The notes: a model not told the origin generated them from the sequence alone. A stretch of 19,373 bases of DNA from Spirochaetaceae bacterium (GCA_003141795.1 PLNO01000058.1:1-19373), one strand, 5' to 3'; counted from the first letter of the stretch, positions 6,538 to 14,178 are shown. Program-made: numbers and translations.

Positions 6538-6739
6538 GCTCTTCGCGTTCCTTCTCGAGGCATGCCCGGTTCAGGGCAGCCTCGCTGATGTAACCCTTTT
6601 TGACTGCGATCCTGCCGAATCTGGCCTTGATGTGACCGGTCTGCATGCCCTGCTCACGCATGATGTCTTCTGCCTGGCTGACGGAGAGGAGCTTGTGGGC
6701 GATGAGCCATGACGCCAATTTCATCTTCTTTTTTCTCAT
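6527..6739 (-). CDS. Small tandem MshEN-like repeat protein
   Basis: The 70-residue protein is mostly two copies of a 24-residue helical motif. The second, RFGRIAVKKGYISEAALNRA, closely follows the R-[LF]-G-x-x-[LA]-x-x-x-G-x-I-x-x-x-x-L pattern of MshEN (T2SSE N-terminal) domains. The first, KLASWLIAHKLLSVSQAEDI, is a looser copy. In MshE-type ATPases this tandem motif binds cyclic-di-GMP. A free-standing version could be a small receptor or an adaptor; that is inference. The start is ATG 6739 or, five codons later, ATG 6724. A GATAAT element (minus strand, 6751-6746) lies six bases before ATG 6739. The gene is divergent from the acyl-CoA ligase gene and overlaps the HAD gene's end. Confidence 0.68.
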   Translation of the reverse strand: MRKKKMKLASWLIAHKLLSVSQAEDIMREQGMQTGHIKARFGRIAVKKGYISEAALNRACLEKEREELTV

Positions 6740-6745
6740 ACATCG

Positions 6746-6751
6746 ATTATC
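6746..6751 (-). promoter_or_regulatory. Possible -10 element of the 70-residue gene
   Basis: GATAAT on the minus strand, five of six matches to consensus, ends six bases before ATG 6739. No convincing -35 is present at 16-18 bases. The call is tentative. Confidence 0.3.
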
Positions 6752-6771
6752 GGCACCCGAAAGGGGTTCTT

Positions 6772-6800
6772 TTGACCAGCAGGCCCGTCTCTGGTAGGAT
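6772..6800 (+). promoter_or_regulatory. Promoter of the first acyl-CoA ligase gene
   Basis: TTGACC (6772-6777), exactly 17 bases, then TAGGAT (6795-6800). ATG 6807 is only six bases after the -10, so RNA synthesis should begin at or beside the A of the start codon. No Shine-Dalgarno sequence is present. Confidence 0.65.
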
Positions 6801-6806
6801 CACGGC

Positions 6807-8747
6807 ATGGATAGAAGGACCCTTTTCACCTTGCTCCAAGAGACCGTGAGCGGCTATCCGGACAGGGTTTTCATGAAGGAGCGTCACGCCGAAGGGTGGA
6901 AAGAGGCGACGTTCAGCGACATTGCCGGTGAGGCGCGCAGGCTCGCCGGTTTTCTTCTCTCCCTCGGTTTCGTCAAGGGCGAAAGGGTGACCCTCCTTGC
7001 GGAGGGCCGCAACTCATGGATGGCGGCGGAGCTCGGCATCCTCATGGCCGGGGGGATCTGCGTCCCCATATCGGTGAAAATCAGGGAGAAGAGCGAGATC
7101 CTCTTCCGCATGAAGCATTCGGCTTCACGTTTTGCAATCACCTCGGAAAAGCACAGGGACAAGATCCTCGCATGCGTGCCTGAGCTGCCGGAGCTCCAGG
7201 GACTCCTCGTCATGGACTCCGTGTCCTCGCCTCCCGCGGCGGGTTTGCCGGTGTGGGGCTGGGTCGAGATTCTGGAGAAGGGGGGGGATTTTGTCGCCTC
7301 CCACGCTGCGGCACTCGATGCGCTGCAGAACGCCGCTTCGGAGAACGACCCGGTGACCCTCACGTACACCTCGGGCACTACGGCAGAGCCCAAAGGCATC
7401 CTCCTCTCGCACAAGAACTACTACGTGAACGTCGCTGACGTCGATACGATGTTCCCTCTGCACACCCCTGCCTACATGCTCCTCATCCTCCCCTGGGATC
7501 ACTCCTTCGGGCAGACGGCAGGGCTCCTGAATTTCCTGAAGAAGGCGAGCGTGATCGCAGCGGTGGAACCGGCGACGACGGAGCTGGGCACGATCCGCAA
7601 TATCCCGAAGAACCTCAAGGAGGTGGGACCCACCTACCTGCTCGTCGTTCCCGCGCTCGTGGAGAACTTCCGCAAGAACATCTCGACGCAGGTCCGTCAG
7701 AAGGGAGGCCTGAGCGCCGCCATGTTCTCGGCGACTCTGACCCTCGGGTCCCGGGTCAACGGCGATGCCTATCGCAAACGATACGACCCGGTTTCCCTGG
7801 TGGCCTGGCCGCCGTATCTGCTGTTGCGGACGGTGATCTCGCACAGCATCCGCCAGTCCTTCGGCGGCCGGCTCATCTTCATGGTGTCCGGCGGTTCGGC
7901 GTGCTCCCCGGAGCACATGCGCTGGTTCACCGCTTTGGGGATCCCGCTGTACCAGGGGTACGGTCTCTCGGAGACGAGCCCCATCATCGCAGCGAGCTCC
8001 AACAAGAAGGGAAGCTTCAAGATCGGCTCCTCGGGACGGCCCTTCCCATGGGCGGAGGTGCGGATCGCGGGGGAGGACGGTGCGGCAGTACCGGTCGGGC
8101 AGACCGGCGAGATATGGGTGCGCGGCGACTGCGTGATGCTCGGCTACTGGCGCAATGAGGCTGCCACACGGGAGGCCGTCGTTGACGGCTGGTTCCATAC
8201 CGGTGACCTTGGCTGCATTGACGCCGACGGGTTTCTCTACGTCGTGGGCAGGATCAAGAGCCTGCTGGTCGGACAGAACGGCGAAAAGTATTCGCCCGAG
8301 GCCCTGGAGCAGCACCTCGTGGACACCGTGCCGTTCATCCAGCAGGTCATGCTGTACAACCAGCAGAACCCGTTCACCGTGGCCCTCGTCGTTCCCGAGC
8401 CGGCGAGGATCAGGGATTTCATGGAGGAGAAAGGCATTACGGGCGCCACGGAGGGGGAGCTTGACCTCGTGATAGAGACGCTCCGCCAGGCCTTCATGCG
8501 CTACAGGAAGGACCCCGCCCTGAAGACGCTGTTCGTCGCGGACTGGACCCCCAAGACGTTCGCGCTTCTGCCGGAGGCGTTCGCCGAGGACAACGGGATG
8601 ATGAACGCGAGCATGAAGATCGTGCGGCGCGCCATCGTCTCCCGCTACCAGGCCCGCATCGATCGCCTGTACGCGGGGGAAGAGGATCCCGTGAACGCGG
8701 CCAACAGGGAAGTCCTCAGGTCCTGGCTCCGTCGGGCCGCCGAATGA
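6807..8747 (+). CDS. AMP-forming long-chain fatty acyl-CoA ligase/synthetase
   Basis: The 646-residue ANL-superfamily enzyme activates a fatty acid with ATP and normally transfers it to CoA. Visible motifs are TYTSGTTAEPKGILLSH (phosphate loop, about residue 185; Ala replaces the usual second Gly), GYGLSETSP, WFHTGDLG and FLYVVGRIK (hinge), and the C-terminal ASMKIVRR with K604 in the place of the catalytic A10 lysine. The inserted segment after the phosphate loop (VEPATTELG, YRKRYDPVSLVAWPPYLLLR) and the total length resemble bacterial long-chain ligases. A CoA thioester is most likely; acyl-ACP is possible. It heads a probable operon: its TGA overlaps the kinase ATG as ATGA, implying translational coupling. 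The start at 6807 is fixed by the promoter six bases upstream. Confidence 0.9.
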   Translation: MDRRTLFTLLQETVSGYPDRVFMKERHAEGWKEATFSDIAGEARRLAGFLLSLGFVKGERVTLLAEGRNSWMAAELGILMAGGICVPISVKIREKSEILFRMKHSASRFAITSEKHRDKILACVPELPELQGLLVMDSVSSPPAAGLPVWGWVEILEKGGDFVASHAAALDALQNAASENDPVTLTYTSGTTAEPKGILLSHKNYYVNVADVDTMFPLHTPAYMLLILPWDHSFGQTAGLLNFLKKASVIAAVEPATTELGTIRNIPKNLKEVGPTYLLVVPALVENFRKNISTQVRQKGGLSAAMFSATLTLGSRVNGDAYRKRYDPVSLVAWPPYLLLRTVISHSIRQSFGGRLIFMVSGGSACSPEHMRWFTALGIPLYQGYGLSETSPIIAASSNKKGSFKIGSSGRPFPWAEVRIAGEDGAAVPVGQTGEIWVRGDCVMLGYWRNEAATREAVVDGWFHTGDLGCIDADGFLYVVGRIKSLLVGQNGEKYSPEALEQHLVDTVPFIQQVMLYNQQNPFTVALVVPEPARIRDFMEEKGITGATEGELDLVIETLRQAFMRYRKDPALKTLFVADWTPKTFALLPEAFAEDNGMMNASMKIVRRAIVSRYQARIDRLYAGEEDPVNAANREVLRSWLRRAAE

Positions 8748-10132
8748 ACCCCGGGGACATGCTTGCGGACAGGTACGAGATCGTCCGCGAGCTCGGCAGG
8801 GGCGGGGCGGGGGTCACGTACCTCGCGCGGGACGCGACGACGGGCAGGGAGGTGGTGGCGAAGCTCCTGCACGTCGGGCTCATGGGCGATTGGAAGGCGG
8901 CGGAGCTCTTCCAGCGCGAAGCCGCGGTGCTGTCCCAGCTCCACCACGAGCGGATCCCCGCCTACGTCGACTTCTTTCCCATCGACGACACGGAGGCGCC
9001 GCGCTACGTTCTGGTGCGCGAGTTCGTCGACGGCGCGAGCCTCCAGTCGCGCGTGGACGCCGGCTGGCGGGGGACCGAGGAGACGATCCGCGACATCGGC
9101 GTGCGGCTCCTGCGCGTCGTGCAGTACATCCACGACGTCAGGCCGCCCGTCATCCATCGCGACGTCAACCCTCGCAACGTCATCACCCGCTCGGACGGGG
9201 AGGTGTTCCTCGTGGATTTCGGCGGCGTGCAGGATGCGCTGCGCCTGTCCGTGGGCGGCACCTCCACCATCGTGGGCACCCCCGGGTACACCCCCATGGA
9301 GCAGTTCGTCGGCAGGGCCACCGTCAGGTCGGACCTGTACGCGGTAGCCGCCACGCTGCTTTTCCTGCTCACCCACAGGAACCCCGCCGACCTCCCGGCG
9401 AAAAACATGAAGATCGACGTTGCGTCGGTCATCGATATCACCACGGCCGGGCTGCGCAAGGTGCTCGACAACTGGCTCGAGCCGGACGAGGAGAAGAGGA
9501 CGCTGAGCGTGGCTCATGCCATCTCCCTCCTGCTTTCGAGCGTCGAAGAGCCGCGGGCGGAAAGCCGCGTTACGGACTCTGAGATGGTGCCGGTCGAGCC
9601 CCCGCACGGGTCGCGGATCAGGCGCACGGATGCGGACGGCCGAACGACGTTCCTCGTACCCGGGGGTGCGGGCGGGCGCCGTGGATTGGCCCCCTTCGGG
9701 GTGTTCTGGCTCGTGTTCATCGGGATCTGGGCTTCCTCCAATGTGCGGGGGCACGCAGCCTGGCCCGTGGCACTGTCCTACCTCCCGTTCATCGTCATCG
9801 GGATCAGCATGTTCGTCTGGCCGATCCTCTCCGCGTTCAGCAAGCTCGGATTGGAGATCGGCGCGGACGGGATCAGCTATACCCGGAGCTTCTTCTTCTG
9901 GCGCCGCCGCGTCACGGTGCCCCTCCAGGATGTCGGTGAATGCCGCATCGAGGGGGGCATGGAGCGCCGCTCGATGCGGTCCCGCGACCGTCACGGGTCG
10001 CGATCGACGAGCCGCCTCTGCCTGGACCTCGGCGTACGGACCCTCCGCTTCGGGGAGACCCTCTCCGATCGCGAGCGCGAATGGCTGCGTGACGCGATCA
10101 ACGAGCAGGTGCGAATCGCCCGCAAGGGGTAA
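8744..10132 (+). CDS. Ser/Thr protein kinase with two TM helices and PH-like tail
   Basis: The 462-residue protein begins with a Hanks-type kinase domain (about 10-275). It has the glycine loop LGRGGAGV (17-24), K40 in VVAKLL, helix C Glu about E59, HRDVNPRN (138-145), DFG (158-160) and GTPGYTPMEQF. The catalytic-loop lysine that normally sits two residues after HRD Asp is Asn142, although Asp140 and Asn145 are kept. After a linker, two membrane helices occupy roughly 311-365. They are followed by about 90 residues resembling a bacterial PH domain (LEIGADGISYTRSFFFWRRRVTVPLQDVGEC). The kinase domain should face the cytoplasm. The ATGA overlap with the acyl-CoA ligase gene and the LiaF-like gene downstream suggest a link between lipid activation and envelope sensing. 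Confidence 0.88.
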   Translation: MNPGDMLADRYEIVRELGRGGAGVTYLARDATTGREVVAKLLHVGLMGDWKAAELFQREAAVLSQLHHERIPAYVDFFPIDDTEAPRYVLVREFVDGASLQSRVDAGWRGTEETIRDIGVRLLRVVQYIHDVRPPVIHRDVNPRNVITRSDGEVFLVDFGGVQDALRLSVGGTSTIVGTPGYTPMEQFVGRATVRSDLYAVAATLLFLLTHRNPADLPAKNMKIDVASVIDITTAGLRKVLDNWLEPDEEKRTLSVAHAISLLLSSVEEPRAESRVTDSEMVPVEPPHGSRIRRTDADGRTTFLVPGGAGGRRGLAPFGVFWLVFIGIWASSNVRGHAAWPVALSYLPFIVIGISMFVWPILSAFSKLGLEIGADGISYTRSFFFWRRRVTVPLQDVGECRIEGGMERRSMRSRDRHGSRSTSRLCLDLGVRTLRFGETLSDREREWLRDAINEQVRIARKG

Positions 10133-10182
10133 TGGCAGCGCTGTCCGGCGGTGTTGCAGGGGTGGGAGACCGGCTCTGCGCC

Positions 10183-10211
10183 TTGACAGCTGCCGGTTCG
10201 CCCATGATCAT
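10183..10211 (+). promoter_or_regulatory. Promoter of the LiaF-like gene
   Basis: A perfect TTGACA (10183-10188) is followed after 17 bases by GATCAT (10206-10211, four of six). The predicted start near 10218 leaves a short leader containing the AAGGAG of the gene at 10237. It allows expression separate from the kinase operon. Confidence 0.55.
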
Positions 10212-10236
10212 CGATCACATACACGAAGGAGAGGGT

Positions 10237-10785
10237 ATGAGAATGGCGCTGGTGGACGGAATATTCTGGGGTGTCTTCCTCATCGGGCTCGGGGTCTGGT
10301 TTCTCGTGCGACGCTACGTTCCCGTGCATATACCGGTGATACGGATCATCATTGCCGTGCTCTTCGTCTACGTCGGCGTGCGCGTCCTCGTGCACGGCCC
10401 CATCGTACGGGAGGGCAACACGGTGGTGTTCGGAGAGTCGCACCTCCAGTATTCTCCCCGCGGAGAAAAGGGGTATAATGTCGTCTTCAGCAACGGAACG
10501 ATCGACCTTTCCGACATCCGTCTCGAGGGGACGGACGTGCGCACGGAGGTGAACGTGGTGTTCGGCTCCGGCACGCTGCGCATCGACCCCTCGAAACCCG
10601 TGCGGGTCGACATGACATCGGCCTTCGGCACCGTGGAGGCGCCGGGTGGGCGCGCCGTGGCCTTCGGTGATTCCGTCTATACGTCGCCGTCCTACGCGTC
10701 AGGTGCGCCGGCGATACAGATACATGCCACGGCCGTCTTCGGCAGGCTCACGATTCAACCGACGCAGGCCCCCGGAGTGAAATGA
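10237..10785 (+). CDS. LiaF-like membrane protein
   Basis: The 182-residue product has two hydrophobic helices (about 8-24 and 33-52), then a soluble beta-rich domain with recurring VVFG/VFGSGTLRI/AFGTVEA/AVFGRLTI turns. This is the pattern of the LiaF C-terminal (DUF2154-type) domain, a right-handed beta-sheet stack. In Bacillus, LiaF inhibits the LiaRS envelope-stress system; in other phyla the domain occurs without LiaRS, so the partner here is unknown. The kinase immediately upstream is a candidate. ATG 10237 is chosen because AAGGAG precedes it and the TTGACA promoter starts RNA after the other in-frame ATG (10132, overlapping the kinase stop as TAATG). A coupled long form from 10132 cannot be excluded. 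The second acyl-CoA ligase follows 22 bases downstream. Confidence 0.8.
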   Translation: MRMALVDGIFWGVFLIGLGVWFLVRRYVPVHIPVIRIIIAVLFVYVGVRVLVHGPIVREGNTVVFGESHLQYSPRGEKGYNVVFSNGTIDLSDIRLEGTDVRTEVNVVFGSGTLRIDPSKPVRVDMTSAFGTVEAPGGRAVAFGDSVYTSPSYASGAPAIQIHATAVFGRLTIQPTQAPGVK

Positions 10786-10807
10786 CGGGGGCGTAAGAAG
10801 GAGCATC

Positions 10808-12568
10808 ATGCAGGTCAATCGCCTCACGGAATCCCGCGGTGTGCACTCGGTACGGGAGATGGTCGAAGGGTTCGATCCGGCCTGGCTTTCCTGTCCCGCT
10901 CTGAACATGAAGAGGGCCACGGGGTACTGGAAGCTCACCTACGGCGAGCTCCAGGACTACGTGCGTGCGTTCGGCGCGGTCCTTCTCTCGCGCGGCGTGC
11001 GCAAGGGCGACCGTGTGGGGCTCATCTCCGAGAACAGGAGCGAATGGGTCCTGACCTACCTCGCCGTGACCTGCATCGGTGCCATCGTCGTCCCCTTCGA
11101 TATCCTCCTGAAACCGGAGGAGCTGGGCGTGATCGTCCGCGCGAGCGGTGTTCGGATCATTGCCACGTCGGAGGAATACCTGGACAAGGTGAGCCGCACG
11201 CTCGAGGCCATGCGCGACAGTGTCGTGGACACGCTGGTCTTCTTCGATCCGGTTCCCGCACAGGGTCCGAAGGGCGTGAAGATCCTCTCCTTCCATGACC
11301 TGGTGGCTGAAGGCAAGGCCATGCGCGCCGGCGGGACGGACCCCTACGCGGGTGCGACGGTTGCACCGATCGATCCTGCCGCCCTCATCTTCACCTCGGG
11401 GACCACAGGAACGCCCAAGGGGGTCCTGCTCTCCCACCGGGGGGTCGTCGAGAACGGGGACGCGGTGCAGATGACGACGCGCCTCGGACCCGGGGACAAC
11501 TGGATCATCGTGCTTCCGTTCCACCACACCTATCCCACGAACATGGGCATCTTCACCCCGCTCCTGAGCGGTGCCGTGATCACGAGCGTCCCCTCGATGA
11601 AGACGAACGTGCTCATCGGGATCATGAAGGACACGATTGCCACGTGCGTGCCGGCCATGCCGCTCCTGATCGAAAAGATCTACAAGGGGATCTGGACCTC
11701 GGTGAAGGCCCGTGGCCCCGTCGTGCATGCACTCTTCCGCGCGATGTTCGCGGTCAGCAGGTTCTTCTTCAAGGCTTTCCACGTGCGCATCGGCAGGTTT
11801 TTCTTCGCCTCCGTGGCGCGCGAGCTGGGGCTGCAGAAGCTGCGCTGGTTCGTGTCCGGCGGCGGGCCCATCACCAAGGACATCATCGACGGCATGGAGG
11901 CCCTGGGCCTGGTGACCTACCAGGGTTACGGCCTTACCGAGACGTCCCCCGTCGTGTCGACGAACTGCCCGTCGCACAACAGGCCCGGCTCCGTCGGAAT
12001 GCCGTTGTACAACGTGGAGGTGCGCATCGAAAACCCCGACCACAACGGCAACGGGGAGATCCTCGTACGGGGCTCCAACGTGATGCTCGGCTACTTCAAT
12101 ATGGAAGAGAAAACCCGGGAGGTCCTCGACGCGGAGGGGTGGCTGCACACGGGTGACATCGGGATGCTGGACAGGGACGGGTTCCTGTTCGTGACGGGAA
12201 GACTGAAGAACATCATCGTCACCAAGGGCGGCAAGAACATATACCCTGAGGAGATCGAGGCCCTTCTCTCGTCAAGCCCGCTGCTCTCCGAGGTGGTCGT
12301 GATCGGAAAGCTGGACGACGACGGGGGGGAATATCCCCACGCCATCATCTACCCGGACCCCGAGATCCTGTCCGCCATGCAGAAGGAGCAGGGAAAGAGC
12401 TTCACGGATGAGGAGGTGCGGAAGCTCGTTCGTGCCGAAATCCAGAGGTGCACGGCGGGAGCGGCCGTGTACAAGATCCCTCATACCTTCGACGTGTCTC
12501 CCGAAGAGCTGCCCAAGAGCGGCACACGCAAAGTGAAGAGGTTCCTCTTCACGGAAGCCAGGCGATAG
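10808..12568 (+). CDS. Second AMP-forming fatty acyl-CoA ligase/synthetase
   Basis: The 586-residue ANL enzyme has a canonical phosphate loop, [16 protein letters not shown] (about 195-210), then [30 protein letters not shown] and [12 protein letters not shown]. The terminal [11 protein letters not shown] has K575 in the position of the catalytic A10 lysine. It should form an acyl-adenylate and pass the acyl group to CoA or another thiol carrier. It differs considerably from the 646-residue ligase upstream: it lacks that protein's inserts and has a different C-terminus, so the two are not a recent duplication and may handle different chain lengths. AAGGAG sits four bases before ATG 10808. The 22-base gap from the LiaF-like gene indicates one transcription unit. 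Confidence 0.9.
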   Translation: MQVNRLTESRGVHSVREMVEGFDPAWLSCPALNMKRATGYWKLTYGELQDYVRAFGAVLLSRGVRKGDRVGLISENRSEWVLTYLAVTCIGAIVVPFDILLKPEELGVIVRASGVRIIATSEEYLDKVSRTLEAMRDSVVDTLVFFDPVPAQGPKGVKILSFHDLVAEGKAMRAGGTDPYAGATVAPIDPAALIFTSGTTGTPKGVLLSHRGVVENGDAVQMTTRLGPGDNWIIVLPFHHTYPTNMGIFTPLLSGAVITSVPSMKTNVLIGIMKDTIATCVPAMPLLIEKIYKGIWTSVKARGPVVHALFRAMFAVSRFFFKAFHVRIGRFFFASVARELGLQKLRWFVSGGGPITKDIIDGMEALGLVTYQGYGLTETSPVVSTNCPSHNRPGSVGMPLYNVEVRIENPDHNGNGEILVRGSNVMLGYFNMEEKTREVLDAEGWLHTGDIGMLDRDGFLFVTGRLKNIIVTKGGKNIYPEEIEALLSSSPLLSEVVVIGKLDDDGGEYPHAIIYPDPEILSAMQKEQGKSFTDEEVRKLVRAEIQRCTAGAAVYKIPHTFDVSPEELPKSGTRKVKRFLFTEARR

Positions 12569-12587
12569 GACCGACGCTGTCCTCTCT

Positions 12588-12619
12588 GCCTCCGAATGGT
12601 TAGATTCTCTGTCGGAGGC
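12588..12619 (+). promoter_or_regulatory. Inverted repeat covering the msrA ribosome-binding site
   Basis: GCCTCCG (12588-12594) and CGGAGGC (12613-12619) are perfect complements around an 18-base loop. The right arm contains the GGAGG Shine-Dalgarno sequence five bases before ATG 12624. In RNA that includes both arms, the ribosome-binding site would be masked. TAGATT (12601-12606) in the loop could be a -10 element whose transcript would omit the left arm. Confidence 0.45.
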
Positions 12620-12623
12620 TCCG

Positions 12624-13151
12624 ATGAACGAGAACCCATCAACTCACCACGAGCTGGCGACGTTCGGGGGCGGGTGTTTCTGGTGCACCGAGGCCGTGCT
12701 GCAGAGGATCGAAGGCGTTCTGTCCGTCACCTCCGGGTACGCGGGCGGCACGACGCCGAACCCGACCTATGAAGAGGTGTGCACAGGAGAGACCGGGCAT
12801 GCCGAGGTCGTGCAGGTGGCGTTCGACCCCGCGCTCATCAGCTTCGACGAAATCCTCGACATCTTCTGGCAAGCCCACGATCCCACCACGCTGAACCGCC
12901 AGGGAGCCGACATCGGCACCCAGTACAGGTCCATCATCCTCTCTGCGGACGAGCAACAGAGGCAGAGGGCGGAAGAGTCGAAGGCGAAGATCCAGGCGAA
13001 GCTCAGCTCGCCGGTGGTCACGGAGATCGTGCCGTTGTCCCGGTTCTGGAAGGCTGAGGATTACCACCAGAACTATTATAGCAGCCACTCGAACGAGGGC
13101 TACTGTCGCATGGTGATCACCCCGAAGCTGAAGAAGCTCAAGCTGGAGTAG
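12624..13151 (+). CDS. msrA: Peptide-methionine (S)-S-oxide reductase
   Basis: The 175-residue protein has the MsrA active-site motif GGGCFWC, with C18 as the catalytic cysteine, at the extreme N-terminus. It then has the family signatures [55 protein letters not shown] and the terminal EDYHQNYY and GYCRMVI. It reduces the S-diastereomer of methionine sulfoxide in proteins and free amino acid, using thioredoxin to recycle. C21 and the cysteine in GYC are possible resolving residues. It is a stand-alone MsrA without a fused MsrB domain. The start at ATG 12624 is supported by GGAGG. The gap from the ligase gene is 55 bases and includes a hairpin that may control translation. Confidence 0.96.
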   Translation: MNENPSTHHELATFGGGCFWCTEAVLQRIEGVLSVTSGYAGGTTPNPTYEEVCTGETGHAEVVQVAFDPALISFDEILDIFWQAHDPTTLNRQGADIGTQYRSIILSADEQQRQRAEESKAKIQAKLSSPVVTEIVPLSRFWKAEDYHQNYYSSHSNEGYCRMVITPKLKKLKLE

Positions 13152-13161
13152 AAGAAGGGCT

Positions 13162-13210
13162 GCGAGCTTGCGGCATTCGCGCCGGCCGCGAGCTTGCGGC
13201 ATTCGCGCCG
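13162..13210. repeat. Two tandem 23-base repeat units, 26-base period
   Basis: An identical 23-base unit beginning GCGAGCTTGCGG and ending TTCGCGCCG occurs at 13162-13184 and 13188-13210, separated by three bases. The second copy has a small dyad, CGCGA-N11-TCGCG. It lies in the gap between msrA and the DMT transporter and resembles REP-type extragenic repeats in size and composition. Whether it recurs elsewhere is unknown. Confidence 0.75.
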
Positions 13211-13229
13211 CCCGCGATTGAAGCGGGCG
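13209..13229 (+). terminator. Possible msrA terminator hairpin
   Basis: CGCCCGC (13209-13215) and GCGGGCG (13223-13229) form a seven-pair stem with loop GATTGAA. It is followed only by a short TTTCT, so termination would be weak. The loop region overlaps the -35 of the next gene. Confidence 0.3.
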
Positions 13230-13246
13230 CGCGTTTCTGGTAGCGT
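13218..13246 (+). promoter_or_regulatory. Candidate promoter of the first DMT transporter
   Basis: TTGAAG (13218-13223), 17 bases, TAGCGT (13241-13246, three of six). The bases TCTGGTAG across the -10 are identical to those at the acyl-CoA ligase promoter (6790-6797). The start codon is 11 bases past the -10, so the leader would be about five bases. Confidence 0.4.
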
Positions 13247-13257
13247 GGGCCATCGAC

Positions 13258-14178
13258 ATGAAGAAAACAGCCACGCGCCCGGGGGACCGGACTCTTCCCC
13301 TGCTTGCCGTCTGGGGGACCGTCCTGTTCTGGGGTCTGTCCTTCGTCAGCTCGAAAACCATCCTGAACTCCGGCGTCCCGCCCATGACCATGGTGTGCAT
13401 CCGATTCGTGATCGCCACCGTCGTGCTCAATGTGTTCCTCCGCCGCATCGATCCTGCGGCGCGCCTGCGGAAGAAGGACATCCTCCCCCTCGCCGTCAGC
13501 GGCCTGTTCGGCGTCACGATCTATTTCTTCTTCGAATCGAGGGGGATCAAGCTCACCTCGGCGTCCCACGCGTCGCTCATCATAGCGGTGATCCCCGTCG
13601 TGACGCTGCTCGCCGAGGCGCTTTTTTTCCGCACGCGCATCTCCTGGCTCACGATCGCGGGGATCCTGCTGTCCGTGGTGGGGGTCGTCTTCGTGGTGTG
13701 GCGTCCGGGGAGCGGGGGGGACGGGAAGGGGACGCTTCTCGGAGACCTCTTCATGTTCGGCGCCTGCATCTCGTGGGTCGTCTACATCATCCTCAGCAAG
13801 GATTTGCACAAGCGCCTTTCGGAGATCGCGATAACGGCGTACCAGAGCCTCTTCGGAACGGCCTTCCTCATCCCCCTGGCGCTGCTGGAGATGCACCAGT
13901 GGGTGCCCATCACCCTCGCGGCGGGGCTGAACCTCGCGTACCTCGCCATCTTCTGCTCAGCGCTGTCGAACTTCCTCTACGTGTATGCGCTGTCCCGTCT
14001 GGGGCCGATCGCGGTAAGTCCCTACATCAACCTCATTCCCGTCGTGGGGGTGATCGGAGGGGTGGTGCTGCTCGGGGAGTCGCTCGTGTGGAGCCAGGTG
14101 GCCGGCGGCATCGTGATCCTTGCCGGCGTGTTGCTGGTCAGCCGGAAGCAGCGGAGCGTGACCCCGATCGAAGGCTGA
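13258..14178 (+). CDS. DMT/EamA-family transporter
   Basis: The 306-residue protein is almost wholly hydrophobic, with about ten membrane helices arranged as two EamA repeats. The first repeat starts WGTVLFWGLSFVSSKTIL and ends near WRPGSGG; the second runs from GDLFMFGACISWVVYIILSK to the C-terminus with SPYINLIPVVGVIGGVVLLGE, the typical EamA end-of-repeat signature. These are inner-membrane exporters or exchangers of amino acids, nucleobases or other metabolites; substrate is not predictable. ATG 13258 has no Shine-Dalgarno sequence but lies just after a promoter-like element. The last 41 bases overlap the end of a second EamA gene on the opposite strand. Confidence 0.88.
   Translation: MKKTATRPGDRTLPLLAVWGTVLFWGLSFVSSKTILNSGVPPMTMVCIRFVIATVVLNVFLRRIDPAARLRKKDILPLAVSGLFGVTIYFFFESRGIKLTSASHASLIIAVIPVVTLLAEALFFRTRISWLTIAGILLSVVGVVFVVWRPGSGGDGKGTLLGDLFMFGACISWVVYIILSKDLHKRLSEIAITAYQSLFGTAFLIPLALLEMHQWVPITLAAGLNLAYLAIFCSALSNFLYVYALSRLGPIAVSPYINLIPVVGVIGGVVLLGESLVWSQVAGGIVILAGVLLVSRKQRSVTPIEG

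Noticed and set aside
7125..8315. 396-codon minus-strand frame opposite the first acyl-CoA ligase
   Set aside because: Shadow of a well-supported gene, with no start signals or domain.
8645..9994. 449-codon open frame on the minus strand opposite the kinase
   Set aside because: It is antisense to a gene with a full set of kinase motifs. Its composition (Arg, His, Asp, Gly, Pro) is that of a GC-rich shadow frame and it shows no domain.
10132..10236. N-terminal extension of the LiaF-like protein from ATG 10132
   Set aside because: The added residues lack features. A TTGACA promoter and AAGGAG support ATG 10237. Coupled translation from TAATG remains a minor possibility.
10748..12148. 466-codon minus-strand frame opposite the second acyl-CoA ligase
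   Set aside because: No motif, biased His/Asp/Arg composition, and it lies over an unmistakable AMP-binding enzyme.
13162..13210. CRISPR array
   Set aside because: Only two copies with a three-base gap; there are no spacers and no cas genes.
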